Position numbers and translations under genes: made by a program. The notes below the pieces were generated by a model, which saw nothing but the letters and a program-made list of their open reading frames with translations, ran no database searches and was not told the origin of the DNA. From Polysphondylium violaceum (Eukaryota > Evosea > Eumycetozoa > Dictyosteliales > Dictyosteliaceae): a DNA stretch of 40,393 nt. Below are positions 21,035-32,108 of the stretch, piece by piece. The DNA lies in the NCBI GenBank assembly GCA_000277445.1, contig AJWJ01000184.1, positions 1 to 40,393 on the forward strand, read 5' to 3'. Each line of letters opens with the position of its first letter. Positions within the stretch are counted from its first letter, which is position 1.

Positions 21035-22522
21035 TTTATATTTTATATATTGATGTGTTGAAAAAAGTTTTGAAAAAAACAGTAGTACCTATGTGGGAAT
21101 AAAAAATAAAGCTATTATAATAATAAAAAGTTAGAATATACAGTTTTTTTGATATTTGATAAACGATCCGCACACACAATTATGATAAATATAAATATAA
21201 AAATAAAAATAGACCGTACAATATATAATTTATAAAATTTATCTCTATCTAGCAAATAACTCCAAAGTATGTGCTTCCAAAAGTTTTTTTTTTGTCTTTT
21301 TTTTTTTTTTGTTTTTTTTTTTTTTTTTTTTTTTTCTTTCAATTTATACTACAGTCACCGATAGGATTATTTTGATGTGTTCTGTAATTTATACGGATTT
21401 GGAAAAGGGGGTGAGAAAGAAGGAAATTTGTGGTGGAAATAGTGTGACACACCCCCTCTTGACAAAAATGTTATTATTATCGTAGCAGATGAGTTGATAT
21501 CTAGCATGGCAGATAGGAAATAATAAAAATAATATTTTGTAGATGTTTTTTATTCGTGATTATTTATATCTCACACACACACACATAAAACACAAAAAAC
21601 ACCGCACAAACACAACATAGAAAGGGGAGATAAATATCATACATAAATCAAATGATGACGATTACTCTGTAAATTAAATAGATTATCATATGTATAATGG
21701 TAATGTATAATCACGATAAGTGGTGGAGGTGATTCAAACACACATTTGATATTGCTGCACATGTGAGAAATAAGGTGTGAGTCAAAAACACACTCCCTCT
21801 CACCCTCCTCTCTTCTCCCCTCTTTTCTTTTTTTGATGGTGGTGATAAAAATAAATTTCAAAAAACACAAATTTACTGAGGTAGTGAAATTTCCAAACTT
21901 ACCAAATTGAAAGATGTCAATAGCTGTTGTAGTAGAATAAACTATATAAAGTATGCACTACAATTTTAAAAAAGTATGAGATAGGTGTATCGAAAATCAA
22001 TAAAATATTGTTGTTTTTGTTGTGTTAAATAATAATATATTTTGCAAATGTGTAATTGTTTACATATATATATATTAAAGATTGAGATAATATACTAAAA
22101 TTGAAATTGAACAACAATTTGAAAGTGTGTTAAATGGGGGTACCAACAGCGGTATTTATAATTTTCCCGTTTGATAAAAAATGAATTAAAAAAAAATAAA
22201 TAAATTAAGATTGGTGTGTTGTGTGGGTGTTTATTTTTAATTAAAAGTTGCTGTTGTGAAGTTGTGGTTGTGATGTTTATAGTAAATAAATATATGTTGT
22301 GGGGTCAAGATTCACATTTAGAAATAACAGTTGATTTGATTATTACAAAAAGTAGTTGTTCACAACTATGAGGTGCTCGCCCACTTATATAATTAATTTA
22401 AAAAAAAAAATTGGCAATTTAATTAAAATTAATTAAATTTTGAAAAAAAAAAATCTTCTAGTTTTTTTACTTTTTTTGTTTCCATAAGGGGCCAATTTCA
22501 TTGAATGCATTCTCATATATTG
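21035..22522 (-). promoter_or_regulatory. long upstream region with G/T-rich boxes and simple repeats
   Basis: About 1.5 kb without a convincing gene. It contains a 40-bp poly(T) block near 21285-21335, CA repeats, and several G/T- or C/A-rich strings: AGGGGGTG (21406-21413), CACACCCCCT (21448-21457), CTCCCTCTCACCCTCC (about 21792-21807), TTGTGTGGGTGT (about 22218-22229) and TTGTGGGGTC (about 22298-22307). Such boxes resemble binding sites of the dictyostelid G-box binding factor, which drives post-aggregation genes. TATATAAA on the minus strand at 21943-21950 may be the core promoter of the 39-residue gene. Confidence 0.35.
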
Positions 22523-22768
22523 CTATGAAATATATTTCGTTCCAGAAAATTCATCTATAAACCAATGGAATAGATCCCGCAGCAACCACAAATTATCATG
22601 ATTGGAAACATTTTCTATATACTGACATTTGGTATTTTTTTTTTTATTTTTCCCAATTCTCCATATAGTACCAAAGATATAAGTGTGTCCATGTCCATGT
22701 CCTTGTCCCTATTAGGTATTTAAAGAGAAATAATGAGTCATACACATACATACAACATAACACATCAT
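22523..22768 (-). CDS. candidate short two-exon gene or orphan exon downstream of CPSF1
   Basis: A minus-strand open stretch, 22708-22523, starts right after an AG acceptor (CCTAATAG) and reads GQGHGHGHTYIFGTIWRIG, then KKKNTKCQYIENVSNHDN, then LWLLRDLFHWFIDEFSGTK before its stop. The tail is rich in Trp, Leu, Phe and Asp, as in a folded helix and unlike random AT-rich translation. A possible first exon, MMCYV (22768-22754), precedes a 45-nt GTATGT...TAATAG intron in matching phase. That intron is shorter than the secure ones here. The stretch lies just beyond the CPSF1 stop, so it could also be a relic or a late alternative exon. A 27-residue ORF in another frame overlaps it. No family was recognised. 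Confidence 0.35.
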
Positions 22769-22801
22769 GTTTGGTGATAAAATAGTATAATTTTTATTTG
22801 G

Positions 22802-25800
22802 TTAAAATAAATTCCAAGAATCATAAATATTTGATAGGGTTTCAATGATTTCGTCAGGGTTAGAGAGAATGGATTGGGAAATCAAGAGTTTGTCATCGAC
22901 AGAGAGTGTCAAGAATTTTGAAATTAAATCACCATCTAAAATGTATTTTGGAAGTTGGTGAATGGTTGAGGGTGAAAAATGGTATTTTTGTTTAAATGAT
23001 TTAAATGCTCGATACGCCTTGGCATTGAGACCGGCATACTGGGGCAGATAATACATTTTCGATTGAAGCTCCAAGAGGAGTTGATAGGGTTTAATTTCCA
23101 AGGGTCTCAACACATTTAGGCCACCATCCAATGTGCCAAAAAATACAATTTGTTGTTGATTTTCTATATTTTTACCAGCAGCTGTAATCTCATTGGAGGA
23201 TTTACCGCCACCATTTTCTTTGCCATTTTGCTTTTCCTTTTCTTTTTTGACAGACTCTAATGTTTTGTAGAGACCAAGACTGGATTTCATGGGAGTTCTA
23301 ACAAACTTTTGAATATTGGAACCAACGTGGAAATCGGCTTTACACAACATCATTTGACCGGATCTACTGTTTGGATCCTGTGGATCAAAGGAAAAGAGGA
23401 GGATATTTTTATCCAAATCCGATACCAAGAGACCCAAGGTTTTTTGGTTAATCAAAAAATCTGTGGAAAAGATATTTAGCGATTGATAGTCTTTGCTCAA
23501 CAACACCAATTGCTTGCCGTCTTTCCATTGAAGGAAATAAACGCTCTTGTACATGTCGCCAATGAGGATATAGTTTTTAATGGTGCTGATGCTGATGATA
23601 TAGATTTGTGCGTCATAGAAAGCCAAACCAACGAGTGAGCCGGTGCTAAAATTATTGATAATGAGCTTGGGCCCAATGGTCATCAACAATAGGCCATTTG
23701 CACAGGCAACCGCGGTGACGGGACCTTTTTGTTCTTTTTCAAACAACAAATTGAATCTCTTTTCACTGATGGCGTCGGTTTGGAATTGATTCTTGTGAGT
23801 AATGATTTCAAATATCAACACTCTACCTTTGCATTGAGTGTCTTCGCCAAAAGTAAAGGCGGTACCCAACACGAGGAAAGGACGTGGCTTTGTGACACCG
23901 TCGGCATCGGTGTGCTTGAGTGAGACAATCTTCATAGCCAGCACAGTCTCTCTGTCTTGGAGTGAAAAACTATCGATAAAGTGGTTCCAGTCGATCGAGG
24001 GATCAATCAACTTGATCTGAAACTTTTCGTCTGTCAAAATGGGTTGTTTGGAATTGGGATCCAACTCGGTGGTGACCTGTGGGAAAGAAACGACCACGAC
24101 ATAACATCTTTCCTTGCTGTGATAGGCAATCTTGTGAGTGGTGGATTTGACTGGAATCTTTCTCACTGGCCAATGATTTTCATAGTTTATCAATTGAGAG
24201 AGTTGACAAATTCTCAATTGTCCCTTGTCGGTGAAATAAATGAATCCATGATGACAATTGACATTATGGAATCCAGTAAATGTCTCGATGGGACCATCAT
24301 TGTCCATAGAGAATATTCTAGGATAGGCCTTTTCACAAAACAGCCACAATGGTTTCTTGCCAGCAATGAATATCACCTTTTTGTTGTTTGATGATAAAAA
24401 TGATATGATTTTCTTTTCAATATAATTATTCTTTTTCTCTTCTTTTGTTGTTGTTGTTGGTGGTGATCTAGTTATATAACCATGATTAAGTTTTTTGAAA
24501 TTAATTTGATTTTCTTTATTCTTGAATCCAGTGTAAACTAATAAATCACCCAATTTATTGATAAACTATAGAAAACGTTATGTTAATAGATATTAAATAA
24601 TTATATTATCTCTTGTACTATTAATACTTACAATTAAATAAGGTGAATTTGATAAAAATTGAATTGAAAATTCATTGATTTGATTCAAATATTTGTTTAA
24701 ATTATTGTTATTATTGTTATTATTATTACTATTGGTACCATTGCCATTGCCATTGCCGGTGCTGCCGTTGTTGTTAAAAATAGTGGCCATTAAATTCTTA
24801 TCTAAAGTATTTCTAAAAGTGTCATTTACATTTGTTCCCAAGTAATCGTATTCATTGTACAGGTTATGAATTTTATATACAAGTTCCTTTGTTTCCAATC
24901 TATAGATTTCCAATGTTCCAGAATTCTTGTTACTAATGATATTTAAATATATATTGCTATTACTACTATTGTTGTTGTTGTCTTCAAATAAACTATCACT
25001 ATTACTACTATTGAAATAAGAGATTGTGTCAATGAATAATGAACAAGATACGATTGGGTCGGGATAGGTGAAATCGAAATCCATCAACTGGTGGACCGAT
25101 GAATTGCCCTTCATTATATTCATTGTGCCATCGGTAAACAAGAGTAAAACAAAGGGATCCAAGATAAAGGATGATTTGATTGATTTGGTAGTGATCTCTT
25201 GTGTGATGGTAGAATGGCCGCTAAAGAGCTTGATGCCGCTGGAATGCACCTGCACTATTCTCTTTTTACCAAACACATTGCCGACATCCAATGTCTCGGT
25301 ATTCAACTTGACAACCTCTTTCAACTGATCACCAGTTTGAAAGACAAGGGTATTGTCATTCAATGATAAAAAGAGATAGTTGTGCCAAGTGGGATCGATA
25401 TCTGTTGTTGTTGATGGAGCTGGTGTTGCTGTTGGTGTTGGTGCAGTGGTGGTTGTAGCAGCAGGGGTATTGGATGACTCGAGTGGTCTCTTTTTACCAG
25501 TGATGTCTTTGGACATTGTCGAACTACTATTCTCGCTATCATAGTACAAAGTCCATGCACGTTTGACGCCTGGCAAATCAAATGCAGTGATCAAGTCTGG
25601 TCTCACGTTGTATTGAAGCACAGACAACGACCCATTCTTGCCATATCCTGAGCAAGTCACCAACTCCAAATATCTGTCATCATCGTTTGTACTCGTGCTG
25701 TCTTCCTCTGTGAGCGGACTATAAGTGGCACCGACAACCATGTCCCCAATGGGACCAAGATTAGATATCTGATCACAAATACCCAATTGATAAGACTTTA

Positions 25801-27576
25801 GTTGATTCTTTTTCTCTTTAAATATATCATCCTCATCCTCCTCCTCTTCCGCACCACCGTTGGCGTCCTGTTCATTAGTTTCATTCTCGTCGTCAAACAA
25901 ATCAAATACCTCTGATGTTTTTTGTTTTTTATATGGATTACTCTATAGACGGAGAGAGGGACAGGTTAGTATATCAGGTGCGAGGAATGAAGCAATAATA
26001 ACAACAATAATACTTACAAAGTTTTCGTGTTCGAGTGATTCATCAGAGATGGATTTCTCGGTGTACTGGAGCAACAGGGAGTCGCCAAGACGGGAGCCTA
26101 AAAAGATGAGATTGTTGGACAAGACACAGACCGAGGAAGTTAATACACTACCACCTGCCTTGGAAACATGCATTCTTTGCACCGATCTACCATCGGATAT
26201 CAAATGAAAGATCAACAGTTCACCTCCTTTGAGCGATCCAATAAACTTGTCAGACTCGAGAAAGACAAAGTTGGATCTGTCGAGCGTGAACACAAGGTTC
26301 AACGAGAGATCCAGGGGGAAAGAGAACTGGTCGCCCGTGTCTTTGGTGGCGTATTCGTTGACTGCCAATCCGTAACGAGACGATTGGTTGATGTAAAACA
26401 ATATATTGGCACTGATGACCAATGCCCCGCCCAGGGGATCGGGAACGCTCACGAGTGAGTGGCAGTTGTAGGGAAACTGGTCAATGGACCAAATCACCGG
26501 ATTGGTTTTCTGCGATGTGTTTAACGATACCGCTGTCAAGTGTGATGTAAACTTCTTGACCGAAATACGGCCTGTCCACGTCTGGGAGGGCTCGTGGAGG
26601 AACAAGAGTGTTGGTTCGTAGTATTTGTAGAGGAAGCAGAAGTCCTTGACATTCTGGATGCCCAAAGCCTTGAGATCGATTATGTATGACTCTAATTTAG
26701 ACTTTTTGGCTGCTGTAGTTGCCTGCTCCTTGTCACCTGTTGCTGGTTTATCTTGTTTTGAACCCTTGGACTGACTAAAGAGTTGATCGAGCTCGTCATC
26801 CTCCTCTTCGAGCATTTTGTTTGTATCGTCGTTATCGTCATTCAAGAAATCAGTGTCGTCATCTTCATCGAGAATCGATGTGCTTTGCTTGAATGGCAAT
26901 ACGACAAGATGTCTGTCATAGAGCATCATCACTGCACATCGCTGCTGAATGTCGACTTTGAGCATTGGTGGCACTTTAAAGTGATGTCTGCCGTTCTTGT
27001 ATGCCTCTTGTTCATAGTAATGCATCGATTTAATCTCCATATCGTTGGTGTCTTGATTATACTCTAATATAACAATCTTTGCATCTCTAAATGACAATAT
27101 CAACGAGTCTCTATCCGAGTCATGAAACCTAATCGACGCCATCGACTCTATGTTGCCAAACAATGTCTTTTCAATGACCAACTCCAATATCGGCTTATAC
27201 TCTATCTTTTTCTTTACATTACTATTGCTATGACTGTTGTTACCGTTATTCATAGTGCTTTCCTCCTGTGTCGGTTGTTCTTCTGAATCTATATTTGATA
27301 CTATTGAATCTATCATCTGTTGCTGATCCACTACATTTGTTTCAATCTTTTCAATCTTTTCCTGTGTAAAAGTAGAAGTACATGTATTAGCTATGTGCCT
27401 CTATCACCAACGTTGCAAACAATAAAGAATATTACATTTCTAATCGAATATATTTGAAGTACATTTGTTTTGGATAATATTAAATTTGGTTGATCAGAGT
27501 GTATGATGTTGGCTTTGATGCACAACTCTACACCGGTAGGAGGTAAGAGCTGTTTTTGAAATACTTCAAAACTCAT
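22802..27576 (-). CDS. cpsf1: cleavage and polyadenylation specificity factor subunit 1 (CPSF160)
   Basis: Four exons, all in phase 0: 27576-27436, 27361-26018, 25942-24632, 24565-22802; introns of 74, 75 and 66 nt; 1519 residues (human CPSF1 1443). The N-terminus MSFEVFQKQLLPPTGVELC and NVLQIYSIRN matches the first beta-propeller of the family. Long WD40-like propeller segments follow (ASIRFHDSDRDSLILSFRDA, SSVCVLSNNLIFLGSRLGDS). The C-terminal CPSF_A region includes RPFLVLGTAFTFGED, KGRVLIFEII, KGPVTAVACANGLLLMTIG and FFGTLDGGLNVLRPL. Acidic and Asn/Gln-rich insertions interrupt the propellers at about residues 210-270 and 500-525. CPSF1 is the scaffold that, with WDR33 and CPSF30, positions the AAUAAA signal for pre-mRNA 3' processing in the nucleus. 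Confidence 0.94.
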
Positions 27577-27869
27577 CTTTTTATTGATATATTATATTAT
27601 GTATTGGAATGGAGTACAATATCGATTATGTTATCAATAAAATGAGTGAGATCTATGAGTACTCTACTCTACAATACAGTTAATTAGCCTCGCTGATCGT
27701 TGTGTTGAAGATGAAAATTTGGCAAAATGAAAAATAAAAAAAAAAAAAAAAAAAATAAAAACAAGCCCTCAAAACTTGATGATTTTTGCGAAAGTTGTAA
27801 TGGTTTATTGATTACTTTTGATCAGTGATCCTTGCATACATGGAAGGATGGTGGGAAGTGATTGTAAAT

Positions 27870-28373
27870 TTATTCGTAAACAATGGCTTTGACGGCGAGG
27901 TGGGCTGGAGTGGCTGGAGTTCCTTCAAGGATGAACCCAAAGGTGTAGGAAGCATGGGCGTTGATTGATGGTTGAACAGATGGTAAAACCAAGTCACCGT
28001 TAGAGAGTTTGACCATGTTCCAGAGATTGGCAGAAACTGGTTGACGTAATTTAAAGGTGGCGTCGGTATCAATTACAATGTTTTTAATATTACGATTCAT
28101 GTTGTTTTGAATGACAACATCATATTGAGTATAGTTTTTACGAGTGGTGCCATCATACCAAGTACCAATCACTTTTTGAGTAAGAGTTACATCTTGCACC
28201 AATTGTTGTGTTGGTACGCAACGACACTGGCCAGCAACAATCTTGCAGATTTCACCCACTTGACAGGAATAAGGACCACATTGGTATGGTAGAGTTGGAC
28301 GACGATGTTCAACTTCAGCAGAAGCCAAAGCAACAGTAAGTAACAATGCACAAAGAATAGCGGTAAATCTCAT
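27870..28373 (-). CDS. secreted cellulose-binding protein with Cys-rich motif and CBM49 domain
   Basis: An intronless 167-residue protein. Residues 1-19 (MRFTAILCALLLTVALASA) are a signal peptide. Next is a compact Cys-rich motif with six cysteines, CGPYSCQVGEICKIVAGQCRC. From about residue 62 runs a CBM49 domain: VTLTQKVIGTWYDG, YTQYDVVIQNNMNRNIKNI, LWNMVKLSNGDLVLPS and HASYTFGFILEG. CBM49 binds crystalline cellulose and occurs in dictyostelid cellulases, expansin-like and spore- or stalk-wall proteins. There are no catalytic residues, so a structural matrix role is likely. NYT is a potential N-glycosylation site. A G/T-rich box lies about 240 bp upstream, fitting expression during multicellular development. 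The gene sits in the 5'-flanking region of CPSF1 on the same strand. Confidence 0.88.
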   Translation of the reverse strand: MRFTAILCALLLTVALASAEVEHRRPTLPYQCGPYSCQVGEICKIVAGQCRCVPTQQLVQDVTLTQKVIGTWYDGTTRKNYTQYDVVIQNNMNRNIKNIVIDTDATFKLRQPVSANLWNMVKLSNGDLVLPSVQPSINAHASYTFGFILEGTPATPAHLAVKAIVYE

Positions 28374-28774
28374 TTTTTAGAATCTAGTTGAATTGTTGAA
28401 TTGTTTGTTTGTTTGCTTGTTTTTGAATTGATATATTTACAACAATGATTGTACAACATATTTATAGGTTTCCTTTCTCATTAGATTTTACTATTTCCAT
28501 CTGCACCCAAAATTAGATATCTAAAACTCTTACGAATCCATTTTGTCACGAGTTACATAAATCAAAAACTCAGATTTAAAAAAAATCTGTAATTTTTCAT
28601 ATGATTTCTCAGTTGTGGGTGGGGTGGAAAAAGGGGTAGTTTTAAAGTATTAAAATGAGATACAAGGTATGAGATTATGAATTATATACGAATAGATATT
28701 ATGAATATGTATACTGTGTGTGCAAGTTATATATTTAAATTGATATTTTTATATTTATTATCATGTATAGTTGG
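28374..28774 (-). promoter_or_regulatory. promoter of the CBM49 gene and 3' end of the TRAPPC14-like gene
   Basis: A 401-bp gap between two minus-strand genes. It contains an AT-rich proximal part with GTTTGTTT repeats, a TATTTATA string near 28460 on the plus strand, and the G/T-rich box annotated separately. No gene was recognised. Confidence 0.5.
28613..28627. promoter_or_regulatory. G/T-rich box, candidate G-box-binding-factor site
   Basis: TTGTGGGTGGGGTGG stands alone in AT-rich sequence about 240 bp upstream of the CBM49 gene. Dictyostelid GBF binds G/T-rich boxes with tandem GGGTG-like half sites and activates genes of the multicellular stage. The match is to that pattern only. Confidence 0.4.
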
Positions 28775-31313
28775 TCAATTGGGTAAAACACTATCCTTTA
28801 CACAACAAATCTGAAGAGAATCTTTAAGATAAAATGTTTTTTGTTCAACACTGTCAACAAGAGTAATGTTTGGAATTTCAAAAATACCTGTACTTAGTGG
28901 TAAAAACTCTACCGATATCATCAATGAATTCTTTGGCTCAATATTACCAATGTTGATAGATTTCTCTAAACACATTAAATGAACAGTACTCTTTTGTATA
29001 GTGTCGTAGGACATGAGTGTTTTGGATGTAATTTCACTAAATTGAATATGAGATTCCACAGGTATATACTTGCTTGTACTATTTCCAAGGGATGATTTCA
29101 AATTTGAAGAAGATGACAATGGATTGGTGGCGGTGGTGGGAGAGGTGGTACTAGTTGTAGCATTTGATGAAATAGAAGTTGAATTCTTTAATTGATTCGA
29201 GGATTTGTTGCTTGACAATGAATCTGTCGAAACTGATTTAGAGACAGTAGTATTACTATTGTTGATATTACTATTAATATTTGTCTTTTTACCATTATTG
29301 TCATTCAATGTTGGAGATTTGGGAGTATGTTTGTCAAAAAGACTCTGTTTGAGTGTGGCAGAAGGAATGTTGATAGAGAGGTTCTTGGTGGTGTTTGATA
29401 GATTACAGATTTTAAAGTGAACAAAAAACTTTTCGTTGAGGGCGACGGGCGAGGGGTGATCGGTCGAGACGATGAGTTCGGCAGTAAAGGGTGGATTGAT
29501 TTTCAAGTCATAGAGAGAGAGAATTTGGCCACACGAGGAAGGGATTTCCCACGACACTTTGATCTTTGTGTGGAATCCATCGGTGGGTGGAAGCATGCGG
29601 TGGATGGTGGTGGGCTCCACAGAGAGAATAAAAGAGAATTGGTTGTGGGGTTCGAGGACGATGGGCAGTTTATAGTTTGTGAGGTTCTTGATGACATAGT
29701 GTTCATTGACTTTAACCAAATTGCCAATTTGTCTGTGGGTGGGGGCGCCGGTGGTTGTGCCCAGGTTGGGATCCACCAGGGTAATCGATTCCATGTTGAG
29801 CACATGGAATAGATAGATATCGAGATTCTTTATCATCAATGACATGTTGGGATGAATGTTTTCAATCGACACCGAGATAAGACTCTTGTTTCCCAGATTT
29901 GCCAATTGGCTATTGTTTACTTGATTATTGGTTGGATAACTCGAATGATGAGTCATGTTCATTTTCATTGGTTGTAAGAGAGTAAATGATTTAAAAAATG
30001 TTCTATATAACTTTGTGCTTGTTGTTGTATTACTACTATTGCCACCGGCGGCATTCTTTGCAACACCACCTGAATGAATTAATCTTTCCAATCTACTCTC
30101 TGAAGACAAAGCAGTGGTTCTATTTGTTATCTTGGGTCTATTTACTTTAATAACCAATGTAATTGATTTATCTTCATTGATTTCTCTAATATCTGCAAGT
30201 GCTAGTATTAGTACACGCATTGGGTATTGAGTAAGCTCAAATAGTATACATACAAATAGGGATCTCAATGGGAAATACTATATCACCATTTGACAATTTA
30301 AAGAAATTTGGTTTCTGATTCATTGATGAGGGATCTTTGAATGTAAATGGTGAACTGACTTCAATCAGATCACCAAGAAATCTAGAGTTATTAATGTTTG
30401 CAGCGATGGTGGTTGGTGAAGGGGGTGCTGAATAGAGGTTGGGTGGTGATGTCATAAGAGGTGATGTACTATTCATTGCAGGTGAAATATTACCTGGTGA
30501 TGCTGTGGATGATAGTGATGGTGATGGTTGTCTAAGATAGTTCATTGTTACTTTGGATGCAGAGATATGATCATTCTTCATCTCTGTTGGCACATGTGAA
30601 TGCTTTGGATTGTAATCTATAATGTTGACTGGATTAGAGTTATCTTTGGTTGATCTCTCATAGTCTGCTGCTAATCTAAGTTGTAGATCAAATATCAAGT
30701 TGTTTGATGACGATGGATGTGGATGAAGTACTGTTATTTTATTCTCATCATGTTTATTATTACTATTGCTATTATTATTATTACTATTACTATTATCATC
30801 AGGTACAGAATGAATGATGAGTGTTGGTGCGTCAATGGTATTACTATTACTACTGCCACCATTCACCTCTGATATATTTAATTTTGATAATGGTGGAGTC
30901 GATCTATTACTATTTAGAATCGAGGATTGATTGTATCTTTGTTGTTGCTGTTGTTTCATTTGTTCTTCTTGTTGACGTTGACGTTGTTTCGATGATTCTG
31001 GTGGACGTACTATAATGAAAAACTTTAACAATTCACCTTGAATGATGTAATCTCTAGATTTACAATCAATGAATCTATCTGCATTGTTTGAAATATATTC
31101 ATAGTCTGTCATGAATCTTGAATCATAGTATTCTGGTGTATAGATATCAAATGTAGATGAATGAAAGTCATCCTCATCCACCGATACATCCTCTAGTACA
31201 CTATTGATTGATCCTAAACTACTAAACTCTCCATCAGCCATCCCCATAATCATGGCTGACAATGTTGTAGATGACATTGTTGTGTTGCTGTTGTTGTGCT
31301 GTTGTATCCCCAA
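28775..31313 (-). CDS. trappc14: TRAPPC14 (C7orf43/MAP11)-like protein, possible TRAPPII subunit
   Basis: Two exons, 31313-30254 and 30192-28775, joined over a 61-nt intron in phase 1; 825 residues. Blocks resembling human TRAPPC14 appear in the same order: IIQGELLKFFIIVRPPE (human GETVRFLLVLR); SNGDIVFPIEIPIYI before a beta strand; HNQFSFILSVEP; TKIKVSWEIPSSCGQILSLYD; LIVSTDHPSPVALNEKFFVHFKICNLSNT; and SLMISVEFLPLSTGIFEIPNITLVD near the end (human has SVAFQALRTGLFEL). The conserved parts are immunoglobulin-like beta segments, separated by dictyostelid Asn/Ser/Gln-rich insertions (about residues 110-320 and 640-720). In animals the protein joins TRAPPII and acts in ciliogenesis through Rabin8. 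TRAPPC13 or an arrestin-like fold is the main alternative. The similarity was judged by eye. Confidence 0.6.
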
Positions 31314-31545
31314 GAGAGATATATGTGTCTATGTTGTAAGAATCTGATGTGAACAAACAAGTAATCAATTATCTTGATGCGTTGCAAATTTAATAATTTG
31401 GCAAAAATAAAATGTAAAAAAATAATTTAATTGTAACATACTATCTCTTTAAAATTTTGTTTTTTGTATTGATTTATATTGAGGACTCTTATCCAATACA
31501 ATTTAGTTTTTGATTGTTTTACAATAATAGTCCAATGGTTATCAT

Positions 31546-31639
31546 ACAATAACGGTATTCATGTATTTATTGTTGTTTGTAAACGTATTGTTATTTACGT
31601 TTACAAACAATAACAAATATATGAATACTGGTACTGTAT
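31546..31639. repeat. long near-perfect inverted repeat (hairpin)
   Basis: The inner arms 31557-31588 and 31597-31628 (32 nt each, 8-nt loop) match at 29 positions. Two of the other three can form G-U pairs in RNA read on the plus strand and one is A-C. The 15 bp next to the loop (TTGTTTGTAAACGTA) are perfect. Weaker pairing extends to 43 nt per arm. It may be a small MITE, a precursor of a small RNA, or a symmetric regulatory site. Confidence 0.85.
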
Positions 31640-31949
31640 ATTTCCTAGTTTTTATATTTAATATTTAATATTGTCAACAAATAAGATATTAAAGACTTTT
31701 AATAATAAAAAGGATTGATTGGCCCACTTTCGTTAATCTTGATTAGTTCTCAAATGAAAAGAACTATTAAAGATGAATGAAAACGTGCGAATAAAATCCC
31801 TCTAACTCTGCCCAGCTACTCCCTGTCTCTTTCACTGCTCGTGGAAGATTTTGTATCCAATCACAGACTATTTTATAATTTGTAAAAGACCAACACTAGT
31901 GAAAGAATTCAGTTTAAAGAGCCTCCTTGTTGTTTTTTCACACAAGTCA

Positions 31950-31958
31950 TTTCCCGCC
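31950..31958 (+). promoter_or_regulatory. E2F/DP site TTTCCCGCC upstream of MCM5
   Basis: TTTCCCGCC fits the E2F consensus TTTSSCGC and lies 151 bp before the MCM5 ATG, in otherwise AT-rich sequence where such a string is rare by chance. MCM genes are classic E2F targets in animals and plants, and dictyostelids have E2F/DP and Rb-like proteins. Confidence 0.65.
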
Positions 31959-32108
31959 TTTTTTTGATTTTTTGAAAATTTTTCATTTCTTTTTTTTTTT
32001 TTGAATATAAGAGTGTTTTTATTTGTTGTATTGGAAATTAAATATATCTCTATCTATATATGATTAATTGGATATTTTCAGCAAAAATACTAATAATAAC
32101 AAGATAAT

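Larger units (their letters stand above)
31314..32108. promoter_or_regulatory. divergent promoter of TRAPPC14-like and MCM5
   Basis: A 795-bp gap between divergent genes. It contains a long near-perfect hairpin (31546-31639), a small inverted repeat TAGTTCT/AGAACTA (about 31744-31770), a CCAAT box (31857-31861), a C/T-rich patch at about 31798-31840, an E2F-type site and a poly(T) tract close to MCM5. Confidence 0.6.

Noticed and set aside
21637-21870. 77-residue minus-strand open frame
   Set aside because: Low-complexity translation of repeats (KRKEGRREEGER, HYHYTY) with no start context or similarity.
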